Source of the DNA: Oceanobacillus jeddahensis
Lineage (GTDB): Bacteria > Bacillota > Bacilli > Bacillales > Amphibacillaceae
Direction of reading: 5' to 3'
Length of the DNA: 64,000 nt
NCBI RefSeq assembly: GCF_000750635.1
Contig: NZ_CCDM010000003.1
Coordinates: 583,121-647,120 of the forward strand
The notes under the pieces were generated by a model, which worked only from the letters and a program-made list of their open reading frames with translations, had not been told where the DNA came from and did not search any database. Shown piece after piece: positions 1 to 10,670 of the stretch. Each line of letters opens with the position of its first letter. Position 1 is the first letter of the stretch. The translations under genes and the position numbers were made by a program.

Positions 1-1607
1 AGAAGGTTATCCATGTCGCTGTTTACGCAAATTTATTAGTTAGTGCAGATGGAAGCGATCCGGCTAACCAGGGTGCGGCAGCAAAAAGCAGTTCTGCGCT
101 TGCAACCATCAGTTCGAAGCTTTCCTTTTTTGAAACAGAGCTTCTCGAGCTTACCTCATCTGATATAGAACAATTTATCAAAGATGAACCTAAGCTTGAA
201 ACATATCGTAAGTATTTATTGGATATTCTTGAGAAAAAAGATCATATCCTTTCCCCTGAGCTGGAAGAAGCTTTATCTGCATTAGGTGAGGTTTTAGACG
301 CTCCGTATAGTATTTTTTCTCGCAGCAAGCAGTCCGATATGCAATTCGAATCGGTTGTAGACGGCCAAGGAAATACCAAGCCGATGAGTGAACCATTATA
401 CGAAGAAAGCTATGAATATTCTGAGGATACTGCGTTGAGAAGAAATGCATATGACGCTTTTGTAAATACATTGGAGCAATATAAAAATACGTATGCAGCA
501 ACCTATGCTACGGAGATTACCAAACAAGTACAGCTTTCAAAATTAAGAAAATATGATTCTGTTACAGACATGCTTTTAGCACCACAGCAAGTAACAACAG
601 AAATGTATCATAATCAATTAGATGTTATCCAAGAAAAATTAGCACCGCATATGCAGAAATATGCGAAATTACTAAAAGAAAAACTTGGTTTAGACGAATT
701 ACGTTTTTGTGATTTAAAAGCTCCTTTGGATCCGTCGTTTAATCCAAGTACATCCTATGAAGAATCTTCCGGAACCATTTTAAATGCTCTCGATATTATG
801 GGGCCGGAGTATGTAGAAGGAATGAAAAAAGCATTATCAAACCGGTGGGTGGACCGTGCTGAAAATGTTGGAAAAGCAAGCGGTGCATTCTGTTCCAGCC
901 CTTATGGAGCGCATCCGTATATTCTTGTCACCTGGGCTGATAAAATGCGTAACGCTTTTATTTTAGCACATGAATTAGGACATGCCGGTCATTTCTATTT
1001 AGCCGGTAAGAATCAAACATTATTTAATACCCGTCCGTCAACTTATTTTATTGAAGCACCTTCCACTTTAAATGAATTATTGCTCGCTGATCATTTAATG
1101 GAGAAAAATAAAGATAACCCACGGATGAAACGATGGATTATCACCCAGTTATTAGGAACATATTATCATAATTTTGTTACCCACCTGTTAGAAGGCGCCT
1201 TCCAACGTAAAGTTTATGATCTAGCTGAAGAAGGTATCCCTTTAACTGCGGATGTTTTATGTAAAGAAAAACGCAATGTATTAGAATCTTTCTGGGGAGA
1301 TACCGTTACATTTGATGATGGAGCTGGATTAACATGGATGCGGCAGCCACATTACTATATGGGCCTATATCCGTATACGTACTCTGCCGGTTTAACAGTT
1401 TCTACCACGATGGCTAAACGAATTCGGGAAGAAGGACAGCCGGCTGTTCAAGACTGGTTAAACGTACTAAAATCCGGCGGTACCAAGCAGCCGCTTGATT
1501 TAATTAAAGACGCGGGCATTGATATGTCCAATCCAAAAAATATCGAGACAGCTGTTGATTATGTCGGCTCTTTAATCGACGAATTAGCAGAGAGTTATTC
1601 GGAATAA
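1..1607 (+). CDS. pepF: M3 family oligoendopeptidase F, 5' end missing
   Basis: Zinc metallopeptidase that cleaves short oligopeptides in the cytosol. The reading frame is already open at base 3 and the first internal Met is at 219, so the true start lies before the window. The zinc-binding HELGH motif is encoded at 969-983, in the context ILAHELGHAGHFY that is typical of the M3B group. The C-terminal half (MRQPHYYMGLYPYTYSAGLTV region, split here for length) is the usual substrate-binding end of these enzymes. The visible part is about 535 residues against roughly 600 for full-length PepF, so little is missing. A strong inverted repeat follows the stop. Confident at family level; the exact paralogue (PepF or YjbG-like) is not resolved. 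Confidence 0.92.
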   Translation, partial: KVIHVAVYANLLVSADGSDPANQGAAAKSSSALATISSKLSFFETELLELTSSDIEQFIKDEPKLETYRKYLLDILEKKDHILSPELEEALSALGEVLDAPYSIFSRSKQSDMQFESVVDGQGNTKPMSEPLYEESYEYSEDTALRRNAYDAFVNTLEQYKNTYAATYATEITKQVQLSKLRKYDSVTDMLLAPQQVTTEMYHNQLDVIQEKLAPHMQKYAKLLKEKLGLDELRFCDLKAPLDPSFNPSTSYEESSGTILNALDIMGPEYVEGMKKALSNRWVDRAENVGKASGAFCSSPYGAHPYILVTWADKMRNAFILAHELGHAGHFYLAGKNQTLFNTRPSTYFIEAPSTLNELLLADHLMEKNKDNPRMKRWIITQLLGTYYHNFVTHLLEGAFQRKVYDLAEEGIPLTADVLCKEKRNVLESFWGDTVTFDDGAGLTWMRQPHYYMGLYPYTYSAGLTVSTTMAKRIREEGQPAVQDWLNVLKSGGTKQPLDLIKDAGIDMSNPKNIETAVDYVGSLIDELAESYSE

Positions 1608-1615
1608 TAAAAAGT

Positions 1616-1650
1616 AAAAGCCAGCCGGTTGATTTGCCGGTCTGGCTTTT
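1616..1650. terminator. Bidirectional intrinsic terminator
   Basis: Stem AAAAGCCAG-CCGG pairs with CCGG-CTGGCTTTT, giving A/T tracts on both sides. It lies between the convergent pepF and GNAT genes and probably serves both. Confidence 0.8.
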
Positions 1651-1696
1651 TGAAAATATGAAAATACTACATACACTATCTCTGAAACTAAAGCCG

Positions 1697-2254
1697 TTAA
1701 TTGTGCCGGCTTCCATTCCCCCACTCTTCTCTTAACATTCCATACACTTCCCGATCATGGAAGGTATCTCTTATCCGTTCATCCGCCCTTATTGTCCCTT
1801 CATGTTTAAATCCCAGCTTTTTGGGAACAGCTGCACTTTTTATATTTTTTACAGCTGTTTTAATCTCCACTTTATTTATTTCCAGTTCATGAAAAGCATA
1901 ATCCACCATTGCAGCACAAGTATCTGTCATAATCCCTTTATTTGTATACGCCTCGCCTAACCAGTATCCAATTTCTGTTTTCTTTACATTCCAGTCAAAA
2001 TACAAAAAACCGATGCATCCTGCTAATTTTTCCTTATACCAGATTCCTACCCAAAAACCTTCTTTGTTCACAAAACGAAATAAAGACTTTTTAATAAATG
2101 ATTTAGAATCTTCTACGTGATTGGTTACTGACGGAAACCTTAACCAGTTACTTAAAAATGCTTTGTTAGCGGTTACTAAGTCAAATAAGATTTCAGCATC
2201 ATTTTCTTCCAGCAAGGAAAGCATGATGTTTGGATTCACCTGATTGTATAGCAT
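1697..2254 (-). CDS. RimJ/RimL-type GNAT N-acetyltransferase (YdaF-like)
   Basis: Predicted acetyl-CoA-dependent N-acetyltransferase of 185 residues, the length of RimL/YdaF proteins that acetylate ribosomal or other protein N-termini. The GNAT fold is visible: WVGIWYKEKLAGCIGF (strand with the acetyl-CoA side), IGYWLGEAYTNKGIMTDTC (the Q/RxxGxG/A-like pyrophosphate loop, here NKGIMT) and the C-terminal KKLGFKHEGTIR motif characteristic of the RimL branch. The ATG at 2254 follows a GAGGGGAG ribosome site. It is a lone gene convergent with pepF. The substrate cannot be deduced from sequence. Confidence 0.85.
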   Translation of the reverse strand: MLYNQVNPNIMLSLLEENDAEILFDLVTANKAFLSNWLRFPSVTNHVEDSKSFIKKSLFRFVNKEGFWVGIWYKEKLAGCIGFLYFDWNVKKTEIGYWLGEAYTNKGIMTDTCAAMVDYAFHELEINKVEIKTAVKNIKSAAVPKKLGFKHEGTIRADERIRDTFHDREVYGMLREEWGNGSRHN

Positions 2255-2690
2255 TATTTCTCCCCTCTCTTTTATCTGTACCAGGAGTAATATTACCGGG
2301 CAATCCCGAATACTTCTTGATAGAGAATGCTTGTATTTTCTTTATTCTATCATTCATTGTTCGATTCCCAAAAAAACTTATGATTTTTAGCGATAAAAAG
2401 ATTTATATTGAAAACAGTAGATTCTAATTCCGATTTTGAATTTTACTATCGTCTTTTTAATGTATGCTTACATCAGCGTTGCATTCATTATGTCCACTAA
2501 TACGAAATAATTGCAATTTCTATTTTTTCTGTTTGAAGCCATGAAAAAATCCTTTATAATAAATAGGTCAAGTGAATTTCCATCCAAATCCAATATAAAG
2601 GAAAGAGCTTATGGACAAGAATACATGAAAAAAAGTATTCGTGCTCCCCGGCTTACACGCAAAAATAATGAAATTGAACCTTCAATCTCA

Positions 2691-2753
2691 GCTTCCTTAT
2701 TTTCACACTTTATTTGAAGGCGGAAGTTTTACAGACGGTTCTCCGTGATAAAA
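2691..2753 (+). repeat. R1 dispersed repeat, degenerate 3' half
   Basis: It retains the right arm (GAAGGCGGAAGTTTTACAGA) and the tail CGGTTCTCCGTGATAAAA of the R1 family. The left arm is no longer recognisable. It lies in the gene-poor stretch 2255-3142, where the only other structure I see is the R2 copy that follows. Confidence 0.6.
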
Positions 2754-2799
2754 ATAGAAAGAATCTGGATATGAGGAATTTGTGATGTGATCTATTTCG

Positions 2800-3125
2800 T
2801 GAAAGCTGTTATTTCGTCAAACTCATCAAAATGTTATTTCTTTCATTCGCTGTAGAATCCAAATTCAGCGGAAGCCAACCACGTAGACTCCTATGGGAAC
2901 AAGGCGAGCTGAAGATCCACTTGAAAAGCGGTTTTCTTTTCAAGTTAGCTGAAGCCGTCCCCATGGAAAGCGGAGTGGTTGGCCGGAGCGGGAGCTATAT
3001 ACTATCATTAGTTCAAAAAAAGCTGATTTAGCCAAAAGTAACCACAATAATGAAGAACACGATAATCCTTGATATAGCAAGATATATATGCTTATTATTA
3101 AGTGCTAAAATTGAGTTAATTAAAA
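2800..3125 (+). repeat. R2 dispersed element, partial copy A
   Basis: The block from AATGTTATTTCTTTCATTCG through GAATCC and on to AAAATTGAGTTAATT is collinear with 41731-41900 and 59070-59360. The interior (2870-2975) is a GC-rich hairpin cassette bounded by GCGGA direct repeats, with an inner palindrome around GAAAAGCGG-TTTTC. The downstream edge touches the ribosome site of the following small gene. Confidence 0.7.
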
Positions 3126-3142
3126 AAGGAGAGCGGCATATT

Positions 3143-3370
3143 ATGGTATTATTTCGACTTTTAACTATTGTTTTTACTTTGATATTAGGATATTTAGGAT
3201 ATTTTTATTCCAAAAATGCCGGGATCGGATTATTAATTGTATTTGCTTTGAGTCTATTTTTCCCAATTGCCTTAGCAGATGTTTCTTTTTTGGGGTTTAG
3301 CGTGATTGTCAATTTTTTTTGTTATATAATAATGATCAGGTCTATAAAAAAGAAAGAAAATAAGATATAA
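3143..3370 (+). CDS. Small three-helix membrane protein, function unknown
   Basis: 75 residues from the ATG at 3143, which follows the site AAAAAAGGAGAGCGG. The frame continues upstream to an ATG at 3050, but that extension is R2 repeat DNA shared with two other loci, so I reject it. Three hydrophobic stretches (about residues 3-22, 25-45 and 48-66) are followed by a Lys-rich tail (KKKENKI), suggesting a small integral membrane protein with a cytosolic C-terminus. I do not recognise the family. Confidence 0.6.
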   Translation: MVLFRLLTIVFTLILGYLGYFYSKNAGIGLLIVFALSLFFPIALADVSFLGFSVIVNFFCYIIMIRSIKKKENKI

Positions 3371-3413
3371 GTAAAACTCCCGGTTCGCAAAATAAGCGAA
3401 TCGGGAGTTTTAC
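3369..3413. terminator. Bidirectional intrinsic terminator
   Basis: Long inverted repeat GTAAAACTCCCG-TTCGC / GCGAA-CGGGAGTTTTAC between the small membrane gene and convergent hemY; U-tracts form on either strand. Confidence 0.85.
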
Positions 3414-4816
<1,403 letters not shown>

Positions 4817-4817
<1 letters not shown>

Positions 4818-5758
4818 CAGGAATCACGCTTTACTTTTTTTAATACCACATTAGCCAACGTTTCAATAAATTCCGGTTTCGCATTTGGCATTTCCGGGCG
4901 GTAATAGCTTGCTCCAATCTCATCACAAACGACTTTACATTCATAATCATTATCATATAAAACTTCAAGGTGATCTGCCACAAAGCCTACTGGTGTATAA
5001 ATAAATGCTTTGTACCCTTCTTTGTTATATAATTCACGAGTTAGGTCCTGAACATCCGGTCCAAGCCAAGGGTCTGGTGTGTTACCTTCACTCTGCCAGC
5101 CTACTGCATAATTTTTCACATCTGCAGCTTCTACAATTAATTGCGCTGTTTCCTCTAATTGCTGCTTATATGGGTCGCCGTTTTGAAGAATTTTCTCCGG
5201 CAAGCTGTGCGCAGATACGATTAATACTGCATTTTCTTTTTCTTCTGCAGGCATTTTTGCAAACGTATCTTGCACACCTTTTGCCCAGAAGTTAATAAAT
5301 CCTGGTTCAGTATACCAATCTTGGACGGATTCAATTTTTATACCGTGTTTTTCAGCGGTACTATTTGCACGTTCGTTATATGATTTCACGCTGAACGTAG
5401 AATAATGTGGCGCTAAAACAATGGAAACTGCTTCTTCTATGCCATCTTTTGCCATTTCTTCTACAGCATCCTCAATAAACGGTTCGATATGTTTTAAACC
5501 GATATATGCTTTAAATTCATATTCATCCTGTACTTCATTCAGTTTGCTTTCTAATGCAAAAGTTTGTTCTTTGGTTATTTTCGCCAAAGGGGAGATACCG
5601 CCAATTGCTTCATAACGATCTTTTAAATCCTGTAATGCATCTGGTTCAGGCTTTCTGCCATGACGTATATGCGTGTAATATGGTTCAATATCTTCTTCTT
5701 TATATGGCGTACCGTATGCCATTACTAGTAATCCTAATTTCTTTTTTTCCATTTCCAA
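4817..5758 (-). CDS. hemH: Coproporphyrin III ferrochelatase
   Basis: Inserts ferrous iron into coproporphyrin III (CpfC activity in Firmicutes). It has 313 residues, the size of the monomeric soluble B. subtilis enzyme. Visible family features are LLVMAYGTP near the N-terminus, the catalytic His at residue 184 in [10 protein letters not shown], and [14 protein letters not shown], which carries the conserved acidic partner. The start is MEMEKKK at 5758 behind CGAGGTG; a second ATG two codons on is also possible. It is 87 bases downstream of hemE and overlaps hemY. Confidence 0.96.
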
Positions 5759-5845
5759 TACACCTCGTTACGTTTTGTTGTTCAAAAGTAAATCTGTTTT
5801 TAAAGCAAGATATAACTGCCTAAATTTAATTTTAGTGAGGACAAT

Positions 5846-6883
5846 TTAATGTTTCATTGAATAGCTGTGAATCAGTTCCGTTAGCCGTTTTAACGTTTCT
5901 GGCTTAATATCAGGAGTAACACCATGACCAAGATTAAAAACGTAACCTTCCGTGTTTATCCCTTGATCAAGAATCGCTTTCGTTCTTTTTTCAATTGTCT
6001 CCCAATCACTAAGTAAAATAGCAGGGTCCAGATTTCCTTGTAGTGCTTTCGTTACACCTAAACTTCTCGCTTCTTCCACAGAAGTGCGCCAGTCCAGGCC
6101 AATAACATCTACAGGCAGGTCATTCCATTCGAGCAGCAGATGTCTTGCACCTACACCAAAGGTAATCAGCGGGATATCGTGCTTTTTCAATGCTGAAAAA
6201 ATATCCGTCATTACTGGTTTCATAAAATAGCGGTAGTCTTCCGCATTCAATGCACCTACCCACGAATCAAAGATTTGAATAGCACTTGCACCAGCTTTAA
6301 TTTGCGCTTCTACATAACGAATAATCATTTTCGCCAATTTATCCATTAATGCAAACCAAGTCTTTGGCTCACGATACATTAACGCTTTTGTTTTCGTATA
6401 GTTTTTTGAAGGGCCGCCTTCAATCATATAACTCGCTAATGTAAATGGTGCTCCGGAAAAGCCGATCAATGGTACGTCAAGCTGTTCCTCTGTCAACAAA
6501 CGAATGGTATCCAGCACATATGGAACATCACTTTCCGGATCGATCTCACCAAGCTTTTCTATATCTTGCAAGGTCCGGATCGGCTGGTCAATCACTGGCC
6601 CAATCCCGCTTTTGATTTCTACATCCACTCCGATAGCTGGCAGAGGCGTCATTATATCTTTATAAAGAATAGCTGCATCTACCCCGTAGTTCTCTACCGG
6701 AAGTCTTGTAACGTAAGCACAAAGCTCCGGCTGATGTGTAATTTCAAATAGGGAATATTTTTCTTTTAATGCCCGGTATTCTGGTTGGGACCTTCCAGCC
6801 TGGCGCATAAACCAAGCTGGCGTGTAGTCCGTTTTTTTTCCGCGATATGCGTCTAAAATGGTTGTATTTTTTACTTTTGCCAT
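5846..6883 (-). CDS. hemE: Uroporphyrinogen decarboxylase
   Basis: Decarboxylates the four acetate side chains of uroporphyrinogen III to give coproporphyrinogen III. 345 residues, full length. The signature [13 protein letters not shown] is at residues 25-37, with the two conserved arginines R27 and R31. The second signature region [12 protein letters not shown] and the C-terminal [11 protein letters not shown] are also present. It is the first gene of hemEHY, with a candidate promoter and PerR-like box upstream. Confidence 0.97.
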   Translation of the reverse strand: MAKVKNTTILDAYRGKKTDYTPAWFMRQAGRSQPEYRALKEKYSLFEITHQPELCAYVTRLPVENYGVDAAILYKDIMTPLPAIGVDVEIKSGIGPVIDQPIRTLQDIEKLGEIDPESDVPYVLDTIRLLTEEQLDVPLIGFSGAPFTLASYMIEGGPSKNYTKTKALMYREPKTWFALMDKLAKMIIRYVEAQIKAGASAIQIFDSWVGALNAEDYRYFMKPVMTDIFSALKKHDIPLITFGVGARHLLLEWNDLPVDVIGLDWRTSVEEARSLGVTKALQGNLDPAILLSDWETIEKRTKAILDQGINTEGYVFNLGHGVTPDIKPETLKRLTELIHSYSMKH

Positions 6884-6929
6884 GCAACGTTCATCCTTTA
6901 TATTCTTTTTCCATCTCTAACTATATCTA

Positions 6930-6960
6930 TTTATTACATTTCTGTATAGGGCTATGGATT
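6930..6960 (-). promoter_or_regulatory. Candidate sigma-A promoter for hemEHY
   Basis: On the minus strand a TTGATG -35 box is followed by about 18 bases and TATACA, just upstream of hemE. The boundaries are approximate, and this is a pattern match only. Confidence 0.4.
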
Positions 6961-6983
6961 GTTTGTCATCAAATTGTCTCATT

Positions 6984-6998
6984 TTATAATCATTCTAA
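6984..6998 (-). promoter_or_regulatory. PerR-box-like operator upstream of hemE
   Basis: The minus strand reads TTAGAATGATTATAA, 14 of 15 positions matching the PerR consensus TTATAATNATTATAA. It lies just upstream of the candidate hemE -35 box, in the gap between the pbpF stop and hemE. PerR control of early heme genes is known in B. subtilis; its use at hemE is inferred. Confidence 0.4.
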
Positions 6999-7035
6999 AA
7001 AGATATTTTTTATAATGAAATACTACTACAGTATA

Positions 7036-9237
7036 TCAAAAAAACGATACAGATGTGGATTGAGAACCTTCCATATTGGTAATAGGGTCAACGGGAACAA
7101 CATAATAGGTTTCATTACGGAACCAGACATCATCAATAATAAATTCTGTTTCTCCTTCTACTTCCCCTACTAATTCATCTGTTCCCTCTTCTTCTTTATA
7201 AACACGGTAGACTATACGATCGTCTGTTGAACCATCCCAACTGAGCTTTCCTTTCAATAAGGCAAAACCGCCAAAAGTATAGCTTGCATCGACATGCTCG
7301 ATGACCGGTAAATCTATCGGATCCGGTAAAGCTTCTACACCTTCAGGCATCTCAAACGAAGCTGTTAATCCGGAACCCGTGTGATTATCGATATCCGTCA
7401 GAATTTTTTTGGTTAGTGACGTCGGGTAAGAGCTTCCGCCAGTTAAATAATGATCTGCATCAGACCGGTCATAGCCCATCCACATAGCAGTAACATAATC
7501 TGGTGTATAGCCTACAAACCAGGCATCCTTTGATGCTCCTTCAACTGCCGGATGCTGTGTTGTTCCTGTTTTCCCTGCAAGCTCCTTGCCATAATCGCCG
7601 GAACTTGCTGTTCCTGTCCGGACCGTTTCTTTAAGCATTTCTGTCATATCCCAGGCAACCTGCGGCGTAAATACTTCTTCCTTGTTCGATTCAGACTGAT
7701 AAACAACTTCACCATGACGGTCTTTTATCTCTGCAATCGCTGTTGCTTTCGACATCTCTCCGTTATTCGCAAAGGTTTGGAAGCTTTGAGCCATTTGCAG
7801 CGGCGTAACTCCCTTATTTAACCCTCCTAACGCAATAGACAATCCATTATCTTCAATTGGCATGTCCATTTTCTCCAGATACGATTTCGAATTGTCTATT
7901 CCAATTTCATTCAGCAGCCAGACCGCAGAGGTATTTGTTGATTCAACAATAGCTTGATAAATGGTTATGTTATCCTTATATTCTCCACTAACATTGGTTG
8001 CTTCATACCCATCTATATCCATATATTGATCAGGGATAATCGTATAAGGATTATACGTATCTTCCTGCATAAGGGCAGGGCCGTAAACCGCAACAGGTTT
8101 AAAGGTTGATCCCGGCTGCCGCTGTACATTTGTCCGGTTTAAATCGCCAAAGCTGTAGTCTCGTCCACCGATAGCCGAAACAATATGCCCATTATTCTTA
8201 TCAAGCATAACAAAGGCTCCCTCTGTTCCTTCAGTATTACCGGGAAAGAAAGCATCCTCCTGAAAGTTCTGATAAGCAACCTGTTGAAAATCATCATTCA
8301 TATATACAGTGATGTCATATCCTCCACTTTGCAGTTCCGCAAAGCTTAAGTCATGTACTTCCGCAGCTTCTTTTATAGCAATATCGACATAGCTGTCGAC
8401 CCAAGGATTCGTTCCTCTCTCTTCTTCTGCCAGATTGATTCCTAACCCTTTTTCCTGCTCCGCAATCATTGTTTCCTCATCTATAAATCCTGCTGATTCC
8501 ATTGTCATCAAAACAACATTTCTACGCTCAGCTGCTTTGTCCGGGTGATTTAAAGGCGAATATCCATTAGGTGCTTTCATTAAACCGGCAAGCAACGCTC
8601 CCTCAGAAATCGTTAAATCATCTACATCTTTGGAAAAGAAATATTCGGATGCCTTCTGAACGCCATATACACCTTCTCCAAAGTAAACCTGGTTCACATA
8701 TAGCTCTAATATTTCATCTTTGCTAAGCTTGCGTTCCAGATAAAGAGAAGCCATCATTTCTTTTATTTTTCTAGTCCACGATTTGTCATTTGAAAGAAAA
8801 AGGTTTTTAGATAATTGCTGTGTAATAGTACTGCCGCCCTCTACTTTACTTCTTGCTAAAATATCACGGTAAACCGCACGGCTGATTGATTGTAAATCAA
8901 TCCCCTGATGTTCAAAAAAACGGCGATCTTCCACAGCGACAAATGCTTGCAGAACATGATCCGGAATATGATCTGAAGAAACATACTCCCTGTTCTCATT
9001 ATATAACGTCCGAATAACTTCTCCATCTTCTGTACGGATGGTGGTCGTCAAATCAAGCTGTAAATCATCTTCATTTGCAATCATTTTCCCACCTAAAATA
9101 AGCAGACCATAGCCGCTTAATAAAAGCAGGAAAACAGCAGCGATTGCAATCGCCAGCCATTTTATTTTTTGCCAGAATGCATTCTTCTGTTTTTTTCTTC
9201 TTTCATTTCTTTTTTCGGTTCTATGTTCATTTTTCAT
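7036..9237 (-). CDS. pbpF: Class A penicillin-binding protein, PbpF/PBP2c-like
   Basis: Bifunctional peptidoglycan synthase of 733 residues. A basic cytosolic tail (1-26) precedes a membrane anchor (27-49). The GT51 glycosyltransferase domain has its catalytic Glu at 103 in AVEDRRFFEH. The transpeptidase domain has the SxxK serine at S377 (GSTFKP), SxN at 433-435 (STN) and KTGT at 556-559. The C-terminus ends in a fibronectin-like strand-rich extension. The gene lies upstream of hemE and divergent from hmoB, as pbpF does in B. subtilis, where PBP2c contributes during sporulation. Start ATG follows GAGGTGAGCTA. Confidence 0.93.
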   Translation of the reverse strand: MKNEHRTEKRNERRKKQKNAFWQKIKWLAIAIAAVFLLLLSGYGLLILGGKMIANEDDLQLDLTTTIRTEDGEVIRTLYNENREYVSSDHIPDHVLQAFVAVEDRRFFEHQGIDLQSISRAVYRDILARSKVEGGSTITQQLSKNLFLSNDKSWTRKIKEMMASLYLERKLSKDEILELYVNQVYFGEGVYGVQKASEYFFSKDVDDLTISEGALLAGLMKAPNGYSPLNHPDKAAERRNVVLMTMESAGFIDEETMIAEQEKGLGINLAEEERGTNPWVDSYVDIAIKEAAEVHDLSFAELQSGGYDITVYMNDDFQQVAYQNFQEDAFFPGNTEGTEGAFVMLDKNNGHIVSAIGGRDYSFGDLNRTNVQRQPGSTFKPVAVYGPALMQEDTYNPYTIIPDQYMDIDGYEATNVSGEYKDNITIYQAIVESTNTSAVWLLNEIGIDNSKSYLEKMDMPIEDNGLSIALGGLNKGVTPLQMAQSFQTFANNGEMSKATAIAEIKDRHGEVVYQSESNKEEVFTPQVAWDMTEMLKETVRTGTASSGDYGKELAGKTGTTQHPAVEGASKDAWFVGYTPDYVTAMWMGYDRSDADHYLTGGSSYPTSLTKKILTDIDNHTGSGLTASFEMPEGVEALPDPIDLPVIEHVDASYTFGGFALLKGKLSWDGSTDDRIVYRVYKEEEGTDELVGEVEGETEFIIDDVWFRNETYYVVPVDPITNMEGSQSTSVSFF

Positions 9238-9377
9238 TAGCTCACCTCATGTAGCATATACGACTTTATTATACGTCATTCATCCTTTTTGATAAAGAAT
9301 GGGCACTCTTAAATTACGAGCTGATTCGACAAGGGTGTATTGTTTTCAATATTTTTTGGATTTGTGTACAATCTAAT

Positions 9378-9383
9378 TATAAT
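9378..9383 (+). promoter_or_regulatory. Candidate -10 box of hmoB
   Basis: A perfect TATAAT, 37 bases before the hmoB start, in the divergent pbpF/hmoB gap. I see no good TTGACA-like -35 at 17 bases, so the promoter may be weak or activator-dependent. Confidence 0.4.
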
Positions 9384-9419
9384 GACGTATATAGAGAAGG
9401 TTGATAAAGGAGGATTTTT

Positions 9420-9917
9420 ATGAAAGCGTTTATGTCCAGAGGAACCATACATTTTTTGGAATCATTAGAGAAAAAACATACAAATATTGATTTTTATTTT
9501 ATTGCCAGCAATGATGGCGGAATTGCGTATTATGAAAACAGCTCTAAAAATATATTTTCCAGTGGACAATCCTTTGACGTATTAAAGTCGGTTGGTGAAT
9601 TATCTAAAGAGGGGTATGTCGTCATGAACCATCTCCCCATCTCCGAGGATAGCAGCTCCACTTTTGAATACCGGATGAAGCACAATGACAGTGGTATTGA
9701 AGAGATGGAAGGTTTTCAGGCATGGCGTTTCTTGCGTCAAGAAAAAACAAGTAAATATGTGGTATTAACACAGTGGAGATCATTCTCTGACTTCGAGAAC
9801 TGGAAAAACTCGGACCAATTTAAAAAAGCACATGATACGCAAAAAGCAAAACAGCCGAGTTACTTTATGGAGCGTCCGTTTGTTATTTCGGGGCATATGC
9901 ATGAAAAAGATGAATAA
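9420..9917 (+). CDS. hmoB: Heme-degrading monooxygenase HmoB-like (YhgC)
   Basis: 165 residues, the length of B. subtilis HmoB (166), with an antibiotic-biosynthesis-monooxygenase (ABM) fold in the C-terminal half: GFQAWRFLRQEKTSKYVVLTQWRS (shown in part), FENWKNSDQFKKAH. These IsdG-like enzymes open the heme ring and release iron. Its position divergent from pbpF-hemEHY is conserved with B. subtilis, placing heme breakdown beside heme synthesis. The start at 9420 follows AAAGGAGG. Family call is firm; enzymatic activity is inferred. Confidence 0.85.
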   Translation: MKAFMSRGTIHFLESLEKKHTNIDFYFIASNDGGIAYYENSSKNIFSSGQSFDVLKSVGELSKEGYVVMNHLPISEDSSSTFEYRMKHNDSGIEEMEGFQAWRFLRQEKTSKYVVLTQWRSFSDFENWKNSDQFKKAHDTQKAKQPSYFMERPFVISGHMHEKDE

Positions 9918-9952
9918 AATATAATTTAGTACATTTAACAGATAAAAACGAG

Positions 9953-9998
9953 AAAACGGGTGCATCCGCTTATCTTTTTACCAAATGCATCCGTTTTT
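9953..9998. terminator. Bidirectional intrinsic terminator
   Basis: AAAACGG-TGCAT / ATGCA-CCGTTTTT stem between hmoB and convergent liaR. Confidence 0.8.
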
Positions 9999-10019
9999 CT
10001 TATAACATTTTTTATAACG

Positions 10020-10670
10020 TTATACGAAACCATCCCCACTTGCTTTAAACAACTGATTCCGGTGTACATAAACAGCGGCCTGCGTTCTATCATTCACTTC
10101 CAACTTACTTAGAATACTGCTTACATGCGTTTTAACTGTTTTAATCCCAATATATAATTTTTCACTGATTTCTTGGTTCGTCATCCCGTCTCCAATACAT
10201 AGCAGCACTTCTAACTCCCGTTCTGTAAGGTCTTCATGAAGTTTTTTTACTGGGGAACGAAAGCTGGTCATCATTTTACTGGCTACTTTCGGCTCAATCA
10301 CGTTTTCATCTTTGGCAGCTTTTCGTACAGCGTTTGCAATTTCCTGCGCATTTGAAGTTTTCAATAAGTAGCTGAATGCACCTGCCTCCAGTGCAGGGAT
10401 TACCTGCTCATTATCATAATAGGATGTCAATATAATGACTTTGCATTCCGGGTAAGAAGACATGATTTGCTTCGTCGCTTCTATTCCATCCCCATTTTCC
10501 ATAATTAAATCCATCAATACAACTTCCGGCCGTTCTTGTATAACAAGCTCAGCTCCCTTAAAACCACTATCAGCCTGCCCTGCAATTTCTATATCATCCT
10601 CTGTCTGTAAAAAAGAAATAATTCCTTTACGCACTACATCATGATCATCAATAACTACAACACGAATCAT
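10020..10670 (-). CDS. liaR: Envelope-stress response regulator LiaR
   Basis: 216-residue NarL/FixJ-type regulator. The receiver domain has the acidic pair D8-D9 and the phospho-acceptor D54 (VVLMDLIMENGDG). The LuxR-type HTH (ELEVLLCIGDGMTNQEIS, then IKTVKTHVSSILSKL) occupies about residues 148-205. It is the last gene of liaF-liaS-liaR and overlaps liaS by four bases (ATGA at 10667-10670). The cluster order is diagnostic for LiaFSR, which senses cell-wall antibiotics acting on lipid II. No liaI or liaH target gene is in the window. Confidence 0.93.
   Translation of the reverse strand: MIRVVVIDDHDVVRKGIISFLQTEDDIEIAGQADSGFKGAELVIQERPEVVLMDLIMENGDGIEATKQIMSSYPECKVIILTSYYDNEQVIPALEAGAFSYLLKTSNAQEIANAVRKAAKDENVIEPKVASKMMTSFRSPVKKLHEDLTERELEVLLCIGDGMTNQEISEKLYIGIKTVKTHVSSILSKLEVNDRTQAAVYVHRNQLFKASGDGFV

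Noticed and set aside
3050..3142. N-terminal extension of the small membrane protein from an ATG at 3050
   Set aside because: The extension is R2 repeat sequence shared with non-coding loci, and the ATG at 3143 has its own strong ribosome site.
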